Below, one piece after another: positions 37,271 to 50,800 of a stretch of DNA of 64,000 nucleotides; position 1 is the stretch's first letter; the number at the start of each line of letters is the position of its first letter. The notes beneath the pieces were generated by a model, which saw only the letters and a list, made by a program, of their open reading frames with translations, made no database searches and was not told the origin of the DNA. Both the position numbers and the translations under genes were made by a program. This stretch comes from Paracyclopina nana (taxonomy: Eukaryota > Arthropoda > Copepoda > Cyclopoida > Cyclopettidae): the NCBI GenBank assembly GCA_019096065.1, contig JAGUCH010000002.1, positions 8,258,501 through 8,322,500 on the forward strand. Direction: 5' to 3'.

Positions 37271-37993
37271 CTACTATACAACTCTCTGCAGAATTCCTCG
37301 TGCAAATGATTTTCGCTTTGAAGTCCTCCTCCTCCGCCTGGCTTTTCAAAATTTGTTTACGGGAGACTAATCAAAAGTTGTTCCTGCTCCTACTACTTCA
37401 AAGATGAGCTGTTCTCTAGCGAGACCCCCCGAAGGTTTCCCCTTCAAATATTTGATTTTTCACTGTCCCTTGAAGTGAAGCCGTCAAAGCAAGACCGACG
37501 TTGTATTAGCAGTGACTTTCTCTCGCAGCGTTGACTATCGGGGAATGTGTCAGCAGATAAGGCTAATTTTCCAGGAAAGAAACGAGCTTGTTGCATTTGG
37601 ACATTTATCACTGTCGTGACGCTTAATTGGAGCATCATCATTTTCCCAGTCCTCCTCCCAAGTACATATGCTACTAGCAAAAAGCTTTAGATACTCCTTC
37701 TCGCGTCGGATTGGCAGATTTATTGCTTCTCGCCAAAGGAGAAAAATCCTCACTTCATATAAGTATAGCAGCACTATACACTATCATATTGTGCGTGAAC
37801 GAGGATTTATGACTGGGAAAGCAAACTGGCGCGACAATTTTAAAGCTCCCGGATTTTCACAGATTTGCAAAGGGGGCAGCAGGCCACACGGAGGGACTTC
37901 ACTCGCTGCTACTACTTTATGAGCGTATAAATCAATAAAATCCTTTGTCTACAAAATTATTTTTCTCGCAAGGCTCGTTGGAAGCGTCATTAA

Positions 37994-38215
37994 GGCATGG
38001 TTCACCTGCTTATAATATCTGATATTTTGTCAAAATATCGGAGCGAAATACTGAGAAACTGAGAATTTAGATACTGCTGTAGGATGGCTTTTGGTACCAA
38101 AAGACCGAATCCGAAGAAAAAATCTAAAAAATAATTTGGGAAGTACCAGATATTTGCAAATATCAGCATAATATCGCTCGATATTTTGATCATAATATCG
38201 CAGGTGAACCAGGCC
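37994..38215. mobile_element. MITE family E (Harbinger-like)
   Basis: A 222-bp non-coding element with ends GGCATGGTTCACCTGC and GCAGGTGAACCAGGCC, an imperfect inverted repeat that continues inwards into ATAATATC. It is flanked by TAA on both sides (37991-37993 and 38216-38218). GGC termini plus a TAA duplication fit PIF/Harbinger. The interior has several short GATATTTT/AAAATATC palindromes. It is the only copy in the window. Confidence 0.78.
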
Positions 38216-39173
38216 TAATTCTTGCCACAGAGATGTCATTCTTCTGGAGGAGTAGCAGCGGCTGTCACAGATAAAAATAATTATGCCAGCCATGCACCTT
38301 TTTCCAGGCTCGATACAATTTAGACACGCGATGCCTATGTTCCAATCTCAATTGACAGATTAGGAAGCCATTTGTAGTTCATGACAAGGTCTACGGTTAA
38401 AATGCGCCCGGTTTCTGATTGAAAGAGCTCTCTTAAAAATGATTCAATCACGGTCGAGATGCAAGCACAACAATTACGTTCTCTCGCTGCTGCTGCTGCT
38501 GCTGCTGCTGTCAGTAATTAATGAGCTGAACGAGGAATAATGAAGGTCTTGTTCAGGTCTCCTCCTGATGACAGACAGCTGGACAGACAGACTTGAGTGA
38601 TTAAAGTTGGAGAAGAATGGGCCAAAGAATTTGACTCCCTGCGCGCGAGAGTGGACCCGTCGTTGAAGAAAATGAGATTGACAGATTCTTTAACGCTCTG
38701 CTGCTGATGCCATTTTGAAAATCTATCAAGTAGTAGAAAAACGAACGTCGTCAGTCCATTACAGCTAGAAGAAGAGAACTTGGAGGATTTATGGCCGCTC
38801 TTAATTGTCCAGTTAATCATGTTTCAATGGGCCATTATGTTCTGCTGCGCAATAAATTCAGCTAGCAGCTTATAATTGTCAAGGATTGCTGCTGACTGTC
38901 TGTTGGATGTGAAATCATTGTCCCCAGCAGCAACAGCAGTCGTCAAGTCGAGAATTGTGAGGGTAAATGATGACAGATTGCCAGCTAAAGTAGCACTATA
39001 TAGCGTGCACTTGTCTAAAATTGCGCCCATGCCTTTGGATAACGAGACATATCTTCAAGCTACTTCTTGTTGCTTATAAATGTCTCCAGATGGCTGCGAG
39101 TGCCACATTGATCTTTTTCTCGGTCTGACCAAAATGAGCTGCAGCAAAAACTTGCCTTTTCACAGTCATTTTC
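38216..39173. other. Intergenic, with a (GCT)n microsatellite
   Basis: No gene supported. A GCT trinucleotide run of about 8.5 units lies at 38486-38511. Confidence 0.5.
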
Positions 39174-39327
39174 AGCCCGGTTCCAACAACAAAATAAGTA
39201 TAGTATAAGTACGATTAACCAGTATAGTATGGTACAGCTGAGCGCGCGAGCTAGCAGGCACCATACTATACTTATAAGTATAAGTAAGGTGTCCATACTA
39301 TATGATTTTCATTGTTGGAACCGGGCT
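39174..39327. mobile_element. Foldback MITE family A copy A4
   Basis: 154 bp with the AGCCCGGTTCCAACA ends, flanked by TTC on both sides (39171-39173 and 39328-39330), a 3-bp duplication. It belongs with A5 to a subfamily in which the arms are built of AGTATAGTATGG-type units, while the ends and the GAGCGCGCGAGCTAGC core match A1-A3. Confidence 0.87.
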
Positions 39328-39346
39328 TTCGTCTTCAACAATATAT

Positions 39347-39501
39347 AGCCCGGTTCCAGCAATGAAAATCAGTATAGTATGGACACCTTACTTGTACTTA
39401 TAAGTATAGTATGGTGCCTGCTAGCTCGCGCGCTCAGCTGTACCATACTATGCTGGTTAATCGTACTTATACTATGCTTATTTTGTTGTTGGAACCGGGC
39501 T
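39347..39501. mobile_element. Foldback MITE family A copy A5, inverted relative to A4
   Basis: 155 bp. Its reverse complement differs from A4 by four transitions and one single-base indel. It is separated from A4 by 19 bp. The flanks read ATAT on both sides, so its duplication length is ambiguous. Confidence 0.87.
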
Positions 39502-42500
39502 ATATCTCGAACATGAACTCTAATATTGGCCGAACCTTTGTAAATAGCACTAGGAAATGGCTCGTTGGCTAAGTATAACACACAGTTATCAATATTTCAT
39601 CGGCTTGAGGAAGCGACAATTGAGATGGAGTGCCCAAATGGGACCAATAATTGTGCTTTTGACGATTGTTCTAACTAATTGAGCTAGTTTTTGCTTTAAT
39701 GAAGATTTGTTGCTGCCAAATTTCGCTCCATATCCATCGTCATTTGTCACTATCACCACACCGCATACTATCTATAACTACTGCAACGAAATGAGAGTGT
39801 TCTACTTCAACAAATACGAACAGGTATTTTCATGAGAAACGTTAACAATTCACGGACATCAACCTTTAGTTTGTTGCTTATCTGAAAGACTAAAGATCCA
39901 TAGTTCCTCATTTTGTTGGCCTTCATCTTTAAAAAAGTAGTACAGGTATCTGCGGCAAGAAAATAGAGCTACTCAGTCAAGTTTACGTCTCTCGTCTGTC
40001 TTAGAAAGCTTGCAGGTTAAAAGACAAATGATAGCGCTTTGTCAAGCCCATGAAAATGGTTACTAGCAAACGACTTTTTTTGCAAACAAAGCTAAATATT
40101 TCAAGGGTCTTTCGTCATCTTAGAAATGTCAACAAAGGTTTTCAAATGGCATTTGGAGTATCAGTTTCATGATTAATCGACAGCCTGACATTTTACAGAT
40201 TGTCTACTTTGCCACATGGAGACACGAGGAAAACAAAGTTGGAAAACATTTTAGCAGTGAATCGTAATCATCACGAATGCAAAAACTAACGATCAATAGC
40301 GCGCAGACTTGATGACAGCTAAAAAGCGCGAGTTGATGAATGGCCTTGCCACTGTCAAAAAAGGGGTAAATTTTCCAAGATGGATGGCCTCAATTCCACT
40401 AATTAATGCACACGTGAAGAGTGGCTTCCTACCAAGCTAATAATGTCATGCCATAAAAAAATTCTCATTTAGATTACTCATCTTTTTGTTTCATTATTGC
40501 AAAGAATGCAAAGGTTTTATCTGATTGTCAACCAGTTTGGCTGCTATAATGAAAGGCATAAACAAAGTTATGCAGCAGTCAAATATCGTACAATAATGAT
40601 ACTTGTGCCTGTTTTTCTACTGTGAAACCCTTTGATGGCTTTTTTATGGCACCAAGATAAATAATTTTACATTTTCTCTTCCTTTCATGCATGCAGGGAT
40701 GAAATTGCTGCTTTTACGACAACAACTTCTACACAATATCATCATCGTGTTTGGTTTGCTGGAGTTACCGCACACTATTTGTACTTTGTACACACCCACC
40801 ATCACTTGTGTTTTATGAGCCCCGACGAGATGCAATAAACTAGTGTGCCAAAGAGGAGCCTTAATTCACGCATTTGCATAATTCACACGAGTGCAAGGAG
40901 TATAAAGTTGGATGCACTATTGCCTGAACATGATATGCAGCATGGTGTATTTTTTGGCAACTTTTCTGGTAGGGACCAAGTTGAAAGTGGTTTGTTTCCT
41001 CTCTACAGCTACGCTTGTTGTACTGTATAGCACACATAAAAATATGGACGGAAAATATAAATTACACTGCGAATTGCGAGGCAATATTTTTTCGCAAGTG
41101 GCTACATAAAAATTAATTAGCCGAGAGAGAAGTAGAAAAAGGAAACGAAGAACAAAAACGCAGCTGATGAAAAGAGGCCAGATACATGCAACCCATTTTT
41201 GTCAATTACTCAACCACCACCGCCAACATGTTGATGTTCTTGACACATATTCATGCACATGTGACCCCAGGAATAAGTGACATTACACACGCACACAATC
41301 TTTCATCAAAAATGTCAGTCATACATCATCTTTCTCCATACACCACCACTTGCAAAGCATAGCACAAAATGATTGAGCCGCTCTCATGTCGAATGAGTCA
41401 ATTGAGTAGCTTAAATAATCGACTTTTATCCAGAATGAGCCCTTTAATACCATTTCAGTAAGCTTAAAAAGGAAATAAACTAGCTACGCTCGAAGGACGA
41501 AGATGGAAGGTACATAGGGGAAAGGTTGTGGGAGTAAAAACTGAATAGTTCCGCAAAAATAACGAAACACTTTTGGGAACTAAACACGCAACCTTTACGA
41601 GCGAGAATCCAGGTACAGTGGGGCAAATCGCTGAAATCAGCCTTAACCTTGAAAAATTGTCTCCACCAACAAGGAACCAAGGAGAAGGTTCACACGAAGA
41701 GGGAGTTTTTAGGGACTGATTGCTGGTTACGACGAATACACTATGAATCAGATTTTCCGAACATAATTTTGTATGAGCATTGATTATTTGCCATGATGAA
41801 TTCTCAATAAATCAAATTGCTTCAGATGGGATTAAGTATCCACAGTTTTTGTTGAAGTCCTATCGACAATTCTTTTGCTCGAATCATTTCTCGTATTTTA
41901 ACATTTTAAGCTGCTGCGCTAGCACCTAACAGAATATCAAGTTGGTTACCTAACAAATAAAAAAGATCTCGCCATGATTCATTATTTAGACTAGCCGCTG
42001 ATCAATGTAGGTTGCACAACAGATAGTTAAATAATCCCCTTTTGCTTATTCAGAAGAATTCTACATTTTAGTATATCTAGAGTTGTCTTCAGCGATTTTT
42101 CAGGCCAAAACCTGTCTACGTAGAATGTCTAAAAATTGCTGTGAACTGCGGAAGCTTAACATATCTGTAATGCAAGAAAGGTCTCAAAATTCTCCGACAT
42201 ATGAAAAATCATAACATCGAACTCTACTTTGGAATATGCTTTTTCTGCACACAATAATTAGATGCATGATCTTAGTAATTAGCCACAACGAGCTCTCATA
42301 CGATGGCGAAAAAGGGCCACTATTCAGAGTAGTTCGCAAGAAGCCCTTAGCAAAACCTTTTTTCAAGGCATCTGCTTGCGTGCGTTATAGTTTGGTTGCC
42401 AACGAATATACAAAACGCGCGTAAGCATGTACTTTGGTGAGGTCCCTTTTTTTGGGAGTCCCACCAACTGGCTCATTAGTAATTATGCAAGCCTCCATAA

Positions 42501-43538
42501 TTGAATTCCTAAAGTGCTTATTTCTGCTAAATTAACGCAACAAAATTATTTTTGCGCCAATATTACAAAAAAGTAGAATAGTTGGCATTTTTTAATGTAT
42601 TGCTGACTATCACGAAAATAAACGCTTTTTTCGAAAATAACATGATCAACCCAAATTCTGATCATGTTTAGGCCCTTACATCACAACCAGATTTTATCGG
42701 AGAATAGCATAACACAAAAACTACACTGAATCAAAGAAAACGCGAAGACCACTTTGAAAAAAGTCACTTTCTCCTTGAGCAAGCCTGCATGGAGCATCCC
42801 AAATCATCTTGCAAAAATCATGAGCAATCCCATGCAAAGTGGTCCCTGCTGTGCTAACCAAAAAACTACTTTCCCCATGATTTTCACTCTTTCACCTTGG
42901 TGGCACCGAGTCCAACTTTTCATTGACGCCAGAAGAAAACCTTGGGCCAACTCTGTGTGTGTGTACAGCAGGCCACAAGGTCGACTCTCAATTATCCGCG
43001 AGAAATCTGGACATTTTAGGGCTTCGCCTTTTTACCTTCGACGACCGATGATTGCTCTGAGGGAACTGGTTATACCTCCTTCGCTGCTTACGGCTGCTAA
43101 GGTCGATTTCTCAACTGCAGCTGAGAAATTCATGTAGTACTAGCTTGCGCCGCGTACCAGTGCAGTGGTGGGATTTTCTCTCGCGCTGCTGAAAGTTGGC
43201 CAAATCAGTCAGTCGCACGGTGGTTTTCTCAGGGGCAAGGGCCCATTTTTACAAGTTCTTCGCCATTCGCCTGTGACGCTCAGCAAAACAAGCAAAATAA
43301 TGCAACGCCTTTTAAGTGATTGGCTATGAGACTTGATAGAAAATTTGCGTTGAGTGGTGAAGTGATTTTGGCTGGCGAGGAAGAGGCCTTGAGGAATCGC
43401 AACATTTGCAAGGTAAGTGATGTGGGGGGAAAATGAGAGACATTTTTGGTGCAACGAACAAAGGTGGAAGGGAAGGCTCGTTTTCTCGGCCAAGTAGGTT
43501 AAACATTCATTATAGTAATAGAATACGCAAATTAGAAA
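39502..43538. other. Gene desert 4
   Basis: An AT-rich stretch with only short scattered frames. No gene, RNA gene or recognisable transposon end. Confidence 0.5.
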
Positions 43539-43913
43539 AAGCCTAATTCATGTCTTAAGAATGCCTTAATGTATGGAAAAATTGTCTTAAGGAAAAGTGA
43601 ATCTGTTGCTGACTGACACTCCACGAGTTCAGCTTGGGGCCGAGCAGCGTTTTTAATGGCAACTTTTGCAATTTTGTCTCATTGTCTTCAGAATATTTCA
43701 GAACAAAACTATCTTTCATCACGTTTCATTTATAAAAGAGGAAATTTGACTATTGACTTTGCTCAAAAGGACTAGAATGTGGAGCACATAATAGCCAAAA
43801 TTAGATTTGTTTATTTTCAAGTCGATCTGATTGTTTTAGTATGAGCTGGCGCTTTTCTTAAGACAATTTTTCTCCTTTCCTTGAGGTGTTTTTCGGCGTA
43901 CATGAACAGGACA
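43539..43913. mobile_element. MITE family B copy B4, older
   Basis: About 375 bp. The right end TACATGAACAGGACA is preserved and followed by TAA. The left end has decayed (GCCTAATTCATG in place of GCCCTGTTCATG) and about 30 bp are missing internally. It is clearly more diverged than B1 and B3. Confidence 0.8.
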
Positions 43914-46900
43914 TAAGAGCTTCAATGGACATTGAGCATGAAAACAGGGCGCATTGCAGCCTCTTTGATTTCACTGTGCAGGAATGTCACTTTTTCTTTT
44001 GGCGAACGCTGTACGCAAACGAGCATTAAGATCTGCCTTTGTCCCTTTGCTTTTTGGTCGACAGAGGCCTAGAGGGGAGGAAGGCAATTGCAATTTCAAG
44101 GCGCTCACTTAGCCTGACAAGTCCGCTAGATCTACCAAGAAGAGTAACAAAGGATGCTTTTTACGTCCGAGCATAAATAGTGTCATTGCGTTCGCGGTGG
44201 CGGCCATTTTGCACGAGGATCGTGATTTTTGCAGAGCGAGCCCAAGCCCAGTTTGAGGCCAAGCGAAATTCGGCTGACGGGAGTGCCAAGCGTGTGCCAT
44301 TTTGTCCTTGGCTCCGAGTGAGCATCTTCATTCATGAGATTTTCGTGTGACAAATGGTCAACTTGTATGGATTTTGCTTCCCATGCATATCGGCCTTGAA
44401 GTATCAATCCCCATCCATCGTTTGAAGCGCTCATTTTCCTCATCCATCCGGCGAAGAAGAATAAGTCTTCCTTCCCCCATCATGATGATTGTTCGCTTCT
44501 TCTCCTCGCATCTGGCCCAATTCGAATGACAAGGCGCTGGCCTTAACTTTTTTGACCCGCGACGACTAACGATGCCAACGCAAGCCAGTGCTAGGCTTTG
44601 TAACTGGAAATTATTCATGCTCCCATGAAACAAGGAACTGCTTCGGTCCAGGAAATTGCTTTTGCGTAACAACAACTTTGCAAGCTGCCGCTGGATGACG
44701 CCAGATAGCGGTTTATGTTTTATCCCATTTGCGCTGTTGCAACGCTGAAAACGCGGATATGAAATGACGTTACTCCGTGCGCGTACGAGCCAAGTACGCA
44801 AACGGCCGCGTTAGGCGGGTTGATTTTTTTCCCCTCAACCAGCTGCTGCTTCAACGCGGAAGATAAGAGGCTGAGCGAGCGAAGAAGATTGGGAAAAGGC
44901 CGATGCGTTTCTTCCCTTCCGCGTTAGCGCCCTGCCATCGGATGAAGCGGATCAAGTCTGACGGTTGGGAAGAGACGCATCTCGGGTTTCGGGTTGGATG
45001 GTTGGTTGGTGATTTTAATGCCGCTGGAAAGAGAAGGTGGCTGAAGTGGGCCCACGCTCGCTTTTCGCCGTTGCTTCCTACTCGTCATGTTTTCCGCGTT
45101 GCACCACTGCACTCGCTGCCGTGATGAAATATCGCATGGGCGAACTTTTGCAACCTTTTCGAGCCAGCCAAGGTCGGTTGGCTCTCGGTTTGCGGGATTC
45201 GTGGAGCAAAAACGAGGAACTGGTTCTTTTTCGCGTCAACAGGGCCCGGCGTTGATCGGCGAACGAGGAAGAGCGTGCGATGGCGCGGGGCTCGGTCTTC
45301 GGGTTGAAGGAAGTTCATGGAGCCGTAATGGGAAAAGTGGAAGGTCACGGCAGCTTGGCCGGGCGCATGCCTCGTGCGCATCCCCTGTTGCCCTTTCACT
45401 TTTGGCGGCCTCAAGGCCAGGTTCACGGCCTGTCATGAGGTCCGCGCGGCGGCGGAAAAACCGGAAAAGGTGGTCGGTGCGCGAAGGCTCGCGCTTTTCC
45501 CCTTCGCGTCGCGCGTTGCGAGTTGCGGGCGCGTCCGTCCGCGTCGGTCGTTGCGCGCAAGTTGACCTTGAATGCCGACGGAGGCAAAGCAAAAGTGAGA
45601 GGAGGCAACAGCCAAGTGGCAATGCGCACCAACATTTGTGCGGGATACGAAGCACGAGCGCGCAATCGCCATCGCCTCGTCTCGGCACAGTTTCGGTTTC
45701 AGTCAACCACCATGTTCTGCCTCTACAGGTGCTTATCGATCGCTGCTTTTACGCGAGAGTTTCTTTAACGTCGTGTCAACGAAGTGGTGCAACGACGTCT
45801 CGGCTTACGCCTCAATCGGAATAGCTCCTCTCGGTTTTTAGTGCCACCTCTCGATCGAATTACAGTCAGTGCTCCACATCGCGGCGAGCAGTGAGAAAGT
45901 AGAAAACGAACGACGTCAGCCAGTCAGCAAGGGCCTTGAGTTCTGATGAGTGTTGGCAAAAAAGCAACAGCCCAGCAGATTCTGCAGCAAAAATGTCGTG
46001 AGAGATTTTAGCGTTTCGTCAGCGGCGGTGTCCTTAATTAACCCGCGCTCGTCAAATTTTAACCGAGCAACAACCCCGTCCACCTTAGCCAGCGCTTTTT
46101 GCCCGCTTTTATAAAAGCACTTTTTTTAAAATAAAAAGTAGTCCTTCGGTTTCGGACAGCATTTAACGCCTCGGTCCCAAGACGCATGGCCAATTCTTTT
46201 GTCCTACCGCGGTAATTCTCTCTCGCTCCCTCGTCATCATCAACGCCACGATCATCACGTTGGTGTTGCGAGAGAGAGAGAGAAAAAAAAGTGGCTACTT
46301 TGCGCAAGAAGTGGGCAGGTGCATGGGTTGGTTCTCGCTCTTTTTCTTTGTTGCTCAACCTGTTGCAAAGTTTTCTTCAGCGCCAGCTTTTCTCAGCGAG
46401 CTCGCACTTTTCAAGGACAAATTCCTCGAGAGAATCGGTGAGCTGGCTCTCCAGACTCCCGCCACAATCCCAAGCTTCAATAGCTGGCTTGCAGGCCTGA
46501 ACCGTTTTTTTTTCCTCTCTCCCCCTGCAATTTCGCGAGCACTCCAAACGCACGCTGGAAGAACGAATTCGCTCAACGTTTTTCGTCACGACGGATCGAT
46601 CTTACGAAAGACGATCGTCGTCCCGAAGACCGTTTTTTGCCCCCCTTTTGCGTCTGGGTTTCCTCCCAGTTTTCCATGGATTTCGAGACTTAGACGCGTT
46701 TTTGCGCCCAAGTCGCTTTGAGCTCGCAGCCAACAAAGAAACCAAAGCCCCGATGGAATAAATCACCCGGTGAAAAACGCGTCTAGGCACTCTGGATCGA
46801 AGATCCCAAAAATGATTTTGCGCCATTTTTCCACCTGGCTGCCACGTTCGGGGAAAAACGACGACGACGAATTCGGTTTTCCACGGTGGCCGGCAACGAG

Positions 46901-47836
46901 ACAAAGAAATGTTGTCCTGCCAAGCGGGCTAAAAAGCAGCTTTTGGCTCTTCAAGGTCAGGCCCTGCCAGCACGCATGGTTTTACTGGCGCCATTTGAAA
47001 AGCGGGCTGCGCTGCGTAACAACAGCCGGGCAAGGGCCCTCCAGGCTAGAGTTTCAAAGAAACGAACGCATTAACCACGCAACACTCGAAATAAAGCTCT
47101 CTACGCGCTTAGTGAGAAATGCAGCTGGCAACTTTTTGCGGATGACTGATAATAAAACGACGAGAGCAGGTGGGCGAATTCCCAGCGAGCAGCAACAAAG
47201 CTATCCAGGGCCTGCCGTTTGCTCGGGTAAAGCAAACACAGATAGTTGCTTCGACCACGAAAAAATGTCGCGGAATGCATGCATGGGCAACGGCAGCTGC
47301 AAAGCCAAATTCTTTTTCGAGATTCGACCACGCGACCATCTCGGTAGAGACGGTTAGGGTTCGTCGTTGAAATCTCCTCGCGGCTTTTCTTTTTCGGAAC
47401 ATTCCGGATCAGAGGCCTGCCGTCTTTTTCCTACGGTTCCAGGAAGGCAGGTTTCTTGTGCGCAATTCATGATCCAGAGGCCCCCTCCGATTGCCTAGGT
47501 GCCGCGATTACGTAGCCGTTGCGTGAAAACGTGCGCGGCATTTTCTGAAACCTTGGAGAGCTCAAGGCCTGCTTAGCACGCTTGCCAGCTCTCTTCTCGA
47601 AGCTCTCCAAGGAAAAATGCCAGTGACGCATCAGAGCTACATCTAATAGCAAGTCGTACAGTTCCCATTTTACAAAGTACAAAATGGTCGATTTTGCCGT
47701 TTTCGACAACTCGTTTTACTACAACTGTAGGTAGGCTCCTTAATTAGAATTAGGCACCATATGAACTGTCTCGACACCACTTCGTTTAGCGTAAGGTCAA
47801 GATCAGGGGTCTAATTTTCTGATCATCCACAGTGCA
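43914..47836. promoter_or_regulatory. GC-rich upstream region of the C2H2 gene, probable promoter and 5' UTR exon
   Basis: Between about 44.8 and 47.4 kb the sequence becomes GC- and CpG-rich, unlike the AT-rich deserts to its left. Long frames occur here on both strands and in several phases at once (for example 45087-45824 plus and 45236-45706 minus), the pattern expected of stop-poor GC-rich DNA rather than of genes. A 3' splice-site-like CATCCACAG lies just before the start codon at 47837, which suggests that a non-coding first exon lies in this block. Its donor and the transcription start could not be placed. Confidence 0.4.
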
Positions 47837-50800
47837 ATGCTGGAACCGAGTCCTCGGTATTCAGCCGGAGGCGTGGGCGGGGGAGGAGGCGGGGCCGGTC
47901 AGGCCTCCAGCCTACAGATCGACACTCACCATGGTGGGTTAGAAACCGCGGTTGACCTCAGTCGCAAGGCAAATTCGGAGGCCGTCAGTCGAGACCTCGA
48001 CGCGGATCAAGAAGACAGCGAGGACGAGGCCCCACTGGATCTCAAGGTAAGCCTACTCATGCCACGCTTCCTAGTCACTCCAAACTTTCACCATTTCTTT
48101 CTAACAAAAAAAGGTCCGACCGAGAACGGGTAGCTGCAGCAGCAACATCAGCGTAGGCGGGAAACCGCTCTATTTGTCTGACATACAAAGGGCGGAGCAA
48201 TCCATGCCCAACCTCCAACAGAGGGCGGAGCTCTTGAGGATAGCCGAAGCAATGCATACGACCCCGCCCTCATCGGGAATGCCACTCCCACCCAGCATTA
48301 GGTCCGACAGCCAAGAACGCGAGAGTAAGTTAACATTCATATCCTTCTACGCAGCAGCGTAAAATTAGTTAGCTAATACAGCACTTACCTCAAAGTATGC
48401 ATCAAAGGTAGTAACTTCTCATCATGCTTCGTTACGTAACCGCGTGCGTATATGGTGAACAAAAAAGTACATGCGCTCCTTTCAGTGCCATCCGAGTCCG
48501 CATGCTCGCTCTGTGGCGCCGATACTCAAAGTCCCGATTTTCGGCCCTCCGATCATGGGGAGAACCTCTGCGGGCGTGGCACCATCTCATGTCCCTTGTG
48601 TGCCAAGACATTCACCTTGTGGAGCCACTACGAGGCACATAAAAAGTGCCATCAAAAGCTGAAGCAACGACAATATCCGTGCCAGACTTGCGGGAAGGTA
48701 AGTGTCACTTCACCTGAAAAGAAGCCAACAAAAAATTATAGTCTCAAAATCCAACTGTTGCTTCAATTTTTTTTTTTTTCAGATTTTCACTTCCGCCAGC
48801 AACAGAAACATGCACCAACGGATACATAAGGGAGTGAGACCCTTCCAGTGCGCTCCCTGCGGGGTCTTCTTCCGCCAAAAGGCCCACTTGCAGAAGCACC
48901 AAAAGACACAAGGCCACATTCAGGCCACAGAAATCTACGAAAAGAAGAAGAGGGACGGTGGCAGCGGCCTCTTCAACTCGGAGGTCGAATCCAACTCGTC
49001 CAAGGCCAGCGGGTCCTCGCCCCTAATGAACCAAATCAGGCCTGACAGTGTCAACTCCAACGGGTCCTCCAACCTCAGCATGGGAGGAGCTGACTCAACC
49101 TCGACCTCTGGCACTGGCCTCGATTCCTCTTTCAGCCCTACCTCGACCTCCGTGAAGGCCATGGTCAAGTCTAGTCCAAAGAGGAAGCAAGCCAAGCCCA
49201 GTCAATTGGTGCTCAATAATAACGAGTCTGAGGTCGGCAGCGAGGCCGGGGACATGGAGGCCGTCGATAACACAGTCTCGACCTCGGAGGACAAGTTGAA
49301 CGCCTTCATTGACTACAATGATGTCAGCCATGGCTATGACTGCAATCAATGTACCTTCGCCTCTCACGACTTGTCCACCATGAAAGACCATGTGAGAGAC
49401 GAGCACATGGCACTCGAGAGGGAGGACAAGCTCAAATGTAGGGAGTGCCAGATCACATTCAGCAAAGAGTTCAATCTCCGAATCCACAACCGGAAGCATG
49501 CCACTTCTAGCCAATTTCTCCCCTGTGATCATTGCGAGCAAGTGTTCAAGGTGCCTAACAAACTTATCAAGCATATGGAGGCGGTGCACTCCGTGTGCCC
49601 CACTTGCGGAGAGCGGCAGGAGGACAAAGCTAGCCTTGTCCGCCACCTCGATGAAGTGCATGACGACCGAAAAGGCTTTCACGCCACGCTGCTCCAGTTC
49701 ACCCCGTTGATGTCGCATCTGTCTAGTCCCAAGGGAACGTCGCTTTCTCTGGAAAACAGGATGGCGAAAAAACGCAAAGTTGACTCTTTGGCAGAGGTCA
49801 TCAGGCAAAAGCAAGAATTGAAAAGCAAGAGCCTGGCGGCCACCTCAACCATGACCTCTCCAGATTCCATGAGGAAGCTGGAGATGCCGAGGCTGCCCAA
49901 CTTGATGGCTCCAACGTCCTCCATAACTGAGGCTATCACAGCCTCCTTGCTGCACTTGCAGCCCCAGCCTCTGTCCAAGTTGAACCCGGAGCTGCTGCAT
50001 CACCACAAACGAAGTGAAAACAACAACGTCCTCCTGAGCAACTTGAAGCTTCCGCCATCAATCAGGTTGCCAACGAGGCCCGTGGCAGGACTTACTCCCC
50101 CGTCATCCCCGCCCCCTTCACAAATCAGGGGTGAGGTGAGTGTGACCATTGTGGGAGGACACAGCGGCGACGAGAGTGACAACGAGGCTGAACCAGCTGG
50201 CCTCGACCTCACCATCGGCAAGCGACGGAACAGTGACGAGCACGAAGTGAGCACAACCGCAGGCCACGCCCATTTGAGTCCATCGGACTATTATGGTCGA
50301 TTGCCACTCCCCCCTCACCCCACCCACTTGTTCCCCTTCCTTCCTCACCTTCCACCTGGCGCTGATCCATCCTTGGCCGAGCACCTCTTGAAGTTGGCAA
50401 GTTTTCAGCAGCGGGGCGGAATGCTGCCGCATCCTTCCGATTTGCCCAAGCCGCCCACGACTAGTCCTTATACGGTGCTTTCTGCCATGCTCGGCCACCA
50501 TCCACCTCCCGCACCGCACTATCCCACCGTGTTCCCGGGAATGCCTTCAGTGTTCAGCCACGCCCAGGCCACTCCTTCTTCGCCTCTTGCGACTTCAGTC
50601 AAGGAGGAACCGAAACAAGGTAAATAAACAAACAGAGTTGTCACCACGTGTCTTGGCGTTCAAGTCAACCGCTCTGGGTATTTGGCGCTTTGTGTCAACT
50701 TTTGGCCGATTTGTGCTAACGCCCGTCTTATAACTCCCTATTCAGATATGGCCAAACGCCGATGACGTCAGCTGCTGACACAATGAAAAGCGACCCAAAC

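Noticed and set aside
45087-45824. 245-codon frame, with 156-codon minus-strand partner at 45236-45706
   Set aside because: Both arise from stop-poor GC-rich DNA. The translations are Arg/Ser-rich in several phases and carry no domain.
46770-47357. 195-codon plus-strand frame
   Set aside because: Same GC-rich block, with competing frames on both strands and no family resemblance.
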